A stretch of 64,000 bases of DNA, taken from NCBI RefSeq assembly GCF_020497125.1, contig NC_059079.1, forward strand, positions 14,527,553-14,591,552, given 5' to 3'. Under the pieces are notes generated by a model. It ran no database searches. It worked only from the letters and a program-made list of their open reading frames with translations, and was not told the origin of the DNA. The DNA is from Mauremys mutica. Lineage: Eukaryota; Chordata; Testudines; Geoemydidae. This document shows, one piece after another, positions 58,124-64,000 of this stretch. The translations under genes were made by a program, and so were the position numbers. Within the stretch, counting starts at the first letter, position 1, and each line of letters starts with the position of its first letter.

Positions 58124-59512
58124 GATAAAACAAAACTTATATTACACTGACCTTTGCTGGACAAAAATTGCACTTTGTTCCTGTAAAATATACAGTGTAC
58201 ACTGATAGTAAAGAGCTCTGTGTAAGCTCAAAAGTTTATCTTGTCTCTTTCACAACAGAAATTGGGTGTCTCTCTAATATCCTGGGACTAACATGGCTAC
58301 TACAACACTGTAAACATAAAAGAGTAAGGCACAATGTAATTTGAAATGGAGTGGTGGAAAGGAGAAGTCCATAGGTGTCCTCCCTGTGAAATGTTTTGAA
58401 ATTACTGTACTTCCCACTTGACGTAATCTGTAACATCCCAAAGGCAAAAAAAAAAATATTCTTCAGATAGAGAGGTCATCACTGGCTGGGATAATTGAGC
58501 AGTACTTGGAGGAGCAGGGAGGGAAACTGACAAAGAGGTAGAGAAACCACCACAATCCTAACATCACTTTGTACTTAGTGTAATAAGGGGCTCTCAAGAA
58601 CCTTCTCCAGCTAATCAGTGATTCTGGATTTTGTGGAATCGTGAAAACATTTATACACATCCAACATAACTATGTATATACAATCATTTTAAACTGTGTG
58701 CATGTTTACACCGAACATCTGATTTTAACTTCGCTCTTTGTTGGGTTCCCCTCATCTCCACCTTGACTTGAATTGTCTCAGAACAAAGTCCAAATGAGGC
58801 AGCTGTTCTGAACAGGAAGAGGCAGATGTAATGGTTTCCCTAGCAATGGGTACCATGTGGTTTCCCTAGCAACAAGATCCATTGGAAAACTCTGAGCAGC
58901 TTTGACCCTCAGTCAGGTTCTTCTTTCACGTTAGCGGCTCACAGGTTTGACTGCATGGAGAGCATGCACTGATTATCTAGTTGGGTGTTAACAGGAGGAA
59001 CTGAAAAATGAAAGTGCTGGAATTTCTTCCCAAATGTTCCTTTGGTCTCACGTACACAGTGTGTGCCATGCTCAAAGAATAGTTTAGCTGAAGCTAACTA
59101 AGTGTGTTTTGGAGAACATGGCATCCTTCTGAATTACAAAAATCTATATTTTTGGCTGATAAAGCTTGTGTATACAGAAATCTATGCCAGGTTGTGTCAT
59201 AGATTTAAAACTGCTTCGGTCTACTCATTGTAAATACTTTTTAATCTCTCATTGCTGATTCTGTTCTTTAATCTGGGTTGACAACTCAGCAGCTGAAACA
59301 ATGTGAAAGAGAGACTGTATGATCATTGGGATCATAAGGGGCTGGGAAAGCTTTTCTGTTTCCAATGACATTTTCACAATCCTGTTTGCAAATGCTGGAC
59401 CACATGTGTGGCTATGCAAAGCAGAAGATAGCACAATGTGCCAAGCTGGGAGCCAAGCCCATGTGTGAGGAGAGCAGAAGATCCACTGTTAAAAAAAAAA
59501 AAAAAATCAAGG
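58124..59512. other. mostly unassigned non-coding stretch
   Basis: 58200-58317 contains 'ctctaatatcctgggactaacatggctac', a relative of the 'actaacacggctac' retro-fragment tails, with unclear limits. The rest, apart from the motif pair at 58832-58873, is unassigned. Confidence 0.35.
58832..58873. promoter_or_regulatory. two X-box-like motifs, 27 bp apart
   Basis: TGGTTTCCCTAGCAA (58832-58846) and GGTTTCCCTAGCAAC (58859-58873) are almost identical. Their reverse, gttgctagggaaacc, fits the RFX X-box pattern of two half sites. There is no gene start visible nearby, so a regulatory role is only inferred from the motif. Confidence 0.35.
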
Positions 59513-59520
59513 CTATAGCT

Positions 59521-59726
59521 CAGGGATTCTAAAACTGGGGGTCGGGACTCCTCAGGGGGTCACGAGATTATTACGAGGGGGGAGGGTCACAATCTGTCAG
59601 CCTCCACCCCAAACCCCGCTTTGCCTCCAGCATTTATAATGGTGTTAAATATATTTTTTAAAGTGTTTTTAATTTATAAGGGAAGTTGCACTCAGAATCA
59701 TCCCTACAAAAGTCTGAGAACCACTG
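59521..59726. mobile_element. non-autonomous hAT element, 206 bp
   Basis: Begins CAGGGATTCTAAAACTGGGGG and ends GTCTGAGAACCACTG. Flanks CTATAGCT (59513-59520) and TTATAGCT (59727-59734) match at 7 of 8 bases. The interior 'cagcatttataatggtg' is AT-rich and non-coding. Confidence 0.9.
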
Positions 59727-59734
59727 TTATAGCT

Positions 59735-62700
59735 ATTCCTCACATTAGAGGAAGAAAGTAACTAACCAGAGACAGATTCAAAACCCAGTCAAATACAGCC
59801 TTATCACAAAAAACAGCCCTAATCATTCCAGAGACCAACAGCCAGCACATTATGGAGCAGTGATGTGGCATTCTGCCATTGAAGAGAACATGACTGAACA
59901 GACCACTGTATCCTATGCCAGCTTCAGGATTGATTTATACTGTAGCCCAATGCGGTGCATATATCAGGAACGTAAGCTTGAAGCTTAGAGACAAAAGTCA
60001 TGAACTGCGACAGAAAGGCCCACAGGTGACAGGTGTAGTCACAAGCTCCCCATCAGACGTAGAAAGAAAGCCAGCCTTCCTTGAAACTGCTGTTTTATGA
60101 TTGCCTGACAGCAGATGCGTATTGAGCAGTGAGGAATTTATCAGCTCATACAGGGACTTTGTAGTACAAGGATTTGTACCAATTTCCCTTTACATCAAAA
60201 TTATTCCCATCTTCCACACAAGATGAACACATGGAATTGGGCCTAGTTTGATGGGAGGTGCACGGCCATACCACCTCCCTGACTGACCCCTCTCTAGGTT
60301 CATGTTGTACCAAATGCCTAACTGGAACCAACTGGGCCAGAACTGGGCCAGCGGTATCACCTATGCAGATTTCAGCAGGTGTGATGGCCACCATTTTGCT
60401 TGACTCACCAGGGATTGAATCAGGGACCTGCTGAGCTAAAAGTATAAATCTCTACTGTGACAGCTAATAAGCCAGCTTCTGTAGCTCTGGGCTGTAAGAG
60501 ATGGCCCCATCTTTTGTGGCTTAGGCACAAAAGGGAACACATAACCCACACTGAGCAGTGCATTAAAGTTCCCCCAGTTAGACCAGGCTTATCCCAGAAG
60601 TTGGGGGCCCACAGCGGTTTGTTATCTTGGGCAAGCTTCACTTTATGTGAAGGATGGCATCTTGGCCAACAACAGAAATCCAAATGGGGCCCTCCAGAGT
60701 TAAAAACTTGAGTCTCTACATCTTGAGTTAAAGAATGAGGTTTTGGGGTTAGCAGTACAACACTCACATTCTCTGTGGATTGGGCAAAGGGATAGACACA
60801 AGCCACACCGACCAGCAGCATATACCAGCAAGCCTATGGGTTTTGTCCTCAGTTAAAACATTGGAAAGCTGAAACTCTTTATTAGCTATCAATCCTGCAT
60901 TTAACATCACAACCTGAGACTGGGAACTTTTACTCAAACAAAAAAAACAAACATGTCCTTGCAACCTGAGGGAGAAAAGGGGAAGAAAAGATACTTTAGA
61001 TTCATAACATTACTGGATCTGGTTTAATAAAACATTACAAAAGGTTTTGCTTGTAGTAAATTCTCAGGAGGCTAGGTTGTTTGTGATCAACCTGCTAATT
61101 TCTTGTAAAGACCCTAAATTATGGCCAAGTGTTCAATTTTAACAGTTGGACAAGAAAAAAAAATAGAGAATAGTTGTGAAACACAGGCAGGGTCAACCAC
61201 AGATATTTTGTATGACAATACAGTTAAATGGTTTTAACACTACGTGCTTACAAAGCACAAGCAAAGATGAGTCAATCCCTCTGAGGGTTTAGAATTGTAA
61301 CAGGGCCTTCAAAGAGATTACTTCCAGACTTTTTTTTTAAAATGGAATCCTTCACCAATTCAAAATACCATGTTCACACAAAACACTCCTGCTTCCAAGA
61401 TCATCTCCTTGGAAGGAGCCATTGCAAACTTGTGATGTGTGGACACAAATCATTTATGTCCATCTCTGAATTTTAAGTTTGTCTGTAACAGAAGTTATTC
61501 TATTCAACGGGCTAATTTTTCAAAGGGTCCTAAATCCAGATTCTCCATCTGTACACACAATTGTGCGTGAATAACATGTGCAAGGATTTATGCATTCAAA
61601 TCAAGTAACTATAGCGACTGGATTTTTTGTATGCTCATTCTTGGATGTTCACACAAATTATTGTACTTGTACTGAACAGCATCTTTAAAGATTTTATGTT
61701 TGGTGGGGTTTTCTCTCTATGTATTTATTACCCAGTAGTTAGAGTTGCTTTATATCCAAAAATACAAATTATAAGCCACAACAAATCAAGTTCTGAAGAA
61801 AAGAATGTGAAGAGAACTGTAGTTAGGACTTCATGTTTTCCTTCCCCAGCCAGTGAGTCTTCACACTGGCTTAAAGTATCAATGGCCTACAATTTCCACA
61901 GCCGACAGAACCAGGAATGTAAGGGGACGAGAGAAACAAGAGTTGGAAATGTGGCTTTCAGCCCTCTGTTAAAAGAAAAATTGGGGGGGAAAAAAAGCAT
62001 TGCTTTTTTCAGGCTCAAGCACTGTTACAGAGGACAGTAACAAATGCCCAGAAGTAGCAGGAAGGCCACACCTCCTCTGCTCCCATCTCAAGTTAAATAA
62101 CATTTGTATAGTTACTGGGATTTACAATGGAGAATTTCATTTGCTGGAAAATAATTATGGGAGATTAAGGCAAGGATATATTTTTAGACCAAAGCATGAG
62201 GATTTAACCACATGGTTCCTACTAAAACTAATAGGGGTTCTGCAGAAAAATCCTCTCACGGAGGGCTGAAATTTTAGTCTGGAGAGTACAGAAGATAGCC
62301 AAATGTTAGTATGTATTCTCCATGATTTTTAAGCCACCCTACAGCATGACCATATTCAGTGGCAGGTTTCTCAATTCTAGGTTGTTGGATTTTTGTTTGT
62401 TTTAATTGCAACAAAAGATGTAGAGGTTAATTCTGCTTTCAGTGAAATCAACAGGAGTCTTACCACCAATTTCCATGGGAACAGGAGTTGGAATTTTGTG
62501 CTAAAGGGGGAGGGGTGGGGGGGAAGTGTCAAGCCTTAGGATCAGCCCCTAACCCATATTGCAAAAGAAAGTTATGCATGGTTAATATTAAATGAAAGCC
62601 ATGTGTTAATTGCAGGGGCACAGGAGAAGTAAGTATGTAACAGGTGATCATTTCTTCTCTTGCTTCACTTTGCATTCCTGAGTTCGCACAGTCTATATAT

Positions 62701-62759
62701 TATACACACACCCCCTCCGCACCTAGACTTTATGTGGCAAGTTTCAACCTGGGGCAGAT
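59735..62759. other. mostly unassigned non-coding stretch
   Basis: No gene recognised. A tRNA-like antisense fragment may lie at 60395-60480. The 137-aa frame at 61627-62040 has a hydrophobic start but no recognised family and is probably chance. Confidence 0.35.
60395..60480 (-). repeat. possible tRNA-derived SINE head
   Basis: In reverse the segment holds a B-box-like gattcaatccctgg and, further 5', a decayed ttagctgtcacagtagag that could be an A box. Common turtle repeats show the same arrangement. No CR1 tail is visible, so this is tentative. Confidence 0.35.
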
Positions 62760-62767
62760 AGTAATGG

Positions 62768-63583
62768 TGGGGTTGCCAACTTTCTTACTGCACAAAACTG
62801 AACACCCCTTCCCTGCCCCCTACCCTGCCCCTTCCCTGAAGCTCTGCCCCCACTTACTCCAGCCGCCCTCTCTCTGTTGCTTGCTCTTCCCCACCCTCAC
62901 TCACTTTCACTGGGCTGGGGCAGGGGTTTGGGGTGGGGTAGGGGGTGCAGGCTCCAGCTGGGGGTGTGGGCTCTCGGTTGGGGCTGGGGATGAGGGGTTT
63001 GGGGTGCAGGAAGGGGCTCTGGGCTGGGATAGAGGGACTTGGAGTGCGGGAGGGGGCTCATGGTTGGGGCGCAGGAGGTGGTGTGAGGTACAGGCTCCAG
63101 GAGGGAGTTTGGGTGCGGGAGGGGGTTCTGACCTGGAGTAGGGTGTTCAGGATGTGAGCTCCAGCCATGTGGCAGCACAGCAGGGCTAAGGCAGGCTCCC
63201 TGGCTGCCCTGGCTCCGTGCTGCTCCCAGAAGCGGCTGGTATGTCCAGCCTTAGGAGGAGGCGCGGCCAGGTGGCTCTGCACAGTGTGCACTGCTCGTGC
63301 TCGCAGACTTTTCCCCTGCAACTCCCATGGGCCGTGGTTCCTGGCCAATGGGAGCTGCAGAGCCGGCGGGGCCAGTGCGCAGAGCCTCCCTGGCCCCTGC
63401 ACCTAGGGGCCGCAGGGACATGTCGCCACTTCCGGGAGCTGCATGGAGCCAGGACAGGCAGGGAGCCTGCCTTGGCCCCGCTGTCTGGACTTTTAATGGC
63501 CCGGTCAGTGCTGCTGACCGGAGCCACCAGGGTCCCTTTTCAACGGGGCGTTCTGGGCAAAAATCAGGTGCCTGGCAACCCTA
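62768..63583 (+). mobile_element. non-autonomous hAT element, 816 bp
   Basis: Ends TGGGGTTGCCAACTTTC and ..GGTGCCTGGCAACCCTA form the TIR. The 8-bp duplication AGTAATGG is exact (62760-62767 and 63584-63591). It contains a G-rich minisatellite-like tract (62912-63140) and a cggccaatgggagctgc module also present in the sister at 38971-39706. Several overlapping frames on both strands (e.g. 62644-63141, 63217-63588) are compositional. Confidence 0.93.
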
Positions 63584-63664
63584 AGTAATGGCCACTTTAT
63601 ACCCCACTGTGAATAAGGTTTTATGATAAAGCTTCTAACACAGCCTTAACATAATACATACTTT

Positions 63665-63815
63665 CATAGAGATTTCAAACAGATCTCAAAACACTGTGGA
63701 AAAATAGCTAAATGTTATTATTCCTATTTCAGAGATGGGGAAATTTGGGAACAGAAAAGATAAGTGACTTGCCCAAGGTCGCTCAATAAGTCAGTCACGA
63801 AGTCAGGAACAGAAT
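63665..63815 (-). repeat. MIR-type CORE-SINE fragment
   Basis: Antisense MIR words: 'gatctcaaaacactgtgg', 'ttattcctatttcagagatggggaa', 'aagtgacttgcccaaggtcgc' and 'gtcaggaacagaatgac'. Confidence 0.72.
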
Positions 63816-63833
63816 GACTGGAAGAATAGTTTT

Positions 63834-64000
63834 AAGAACATAAGAAAGGCCGTACCGGGTCAGACCAAAGGTCCATCTAGCCCAGTATCTGTCTACCGAC
63901 AGTGGCCAATGCCAGGTGCCCCAGAGGGAGTGAATCTAACAGGCAATGATCAAGTGATCTCTCTCCTGCCATCCATCTCCATCCTCTGACGAACAGAGGC
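63834..64000 (-). repeat. CR1 LINE 3' end, running off the window
   Basis: In reverse the segment ends with 'actgggctagatgg', 'acctttggtctgacccggtac' and 'ggcctttcttatgttctt', the CR1 tail also found at 1295 and 24591. The 5' part lies beyond position 64000. Confidence 0.88.

Overview
The window reads as an intergenic or intronic stretch of vertebrate nuclear DNA, most likely from a cryptodiran turtle. The best pointer is a minus-strand tRNA-derived SINE (57842-58018) with pol III A and B boxes and a CR1-type tail, the architecture of the tortoise pol III/Cry SINE. CR1 tails, MIR-like SINEs, solo LTRs and TIR DNA transposons of low mutual divergence fit the same host. I find no supportable host protein-coding exon, rRNA or tRNA gene. 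The longer open frames lie in repeats or look like chance frames.

Layout. 1-6.1 kb: a CR1 tail, a solo LTR with perfect 5-bp target duplications (3297-3953), and a 332-bp palindromic hAT element inside an older MITE (5368-5982). 6.17-13.82 kb: a direct tandem duplication of a ~3.83-kb unit. I count about 11 substitutions and 4 indels between the copies, so they are about 99.7% identical. 15.6-21.7 kb: a Harbinger-like MITE, a second 332-bp hAT element, a 1.2-kb solo LTR and a fold-back retro-insertion with 13-bp target duplications. 23.3-24.9 kb: three abutting CR1/L3-type fragments. 28-34.3 kb: a small hAT element, a palindromic MITE, a minus-strand LTR related to the one at 19.5 kb and carrying a 45-bp retro-insertion, another Harbinger-like MITE and a short retro-fragment.

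38-47.2 kb: a CR1 tail, an LTR split by a 736-bp hAT element, a second fold-back retro-insertion with 12-bp target duplications, a MIR, a probable LTR split by three DNA elements, and a MITE. 47.2-56 kb: mostly unassigned single-copy-looking sequence with one microsatellite. 56-64 kb: a dead, internally deleted minus-strand CR1 reverse transcriptase sitting in a MITE, the Cry-type SINE inside a hAT-like remnant, a 206-bp hAT element, an 816-bp hAT element, a MIR fragment and a CR1 tail running off the window.

The window is a record of insertion history, not a pathway. Many element boundaries are fixed by target-site duplications readable in the sequence: 8 bp for hAT, 3 bp for Harbinger-like, 5 bp for LTRs and 6-13 bp for the retro-fragments. 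Family names come from recognition of termini and motifs; no database search was run.
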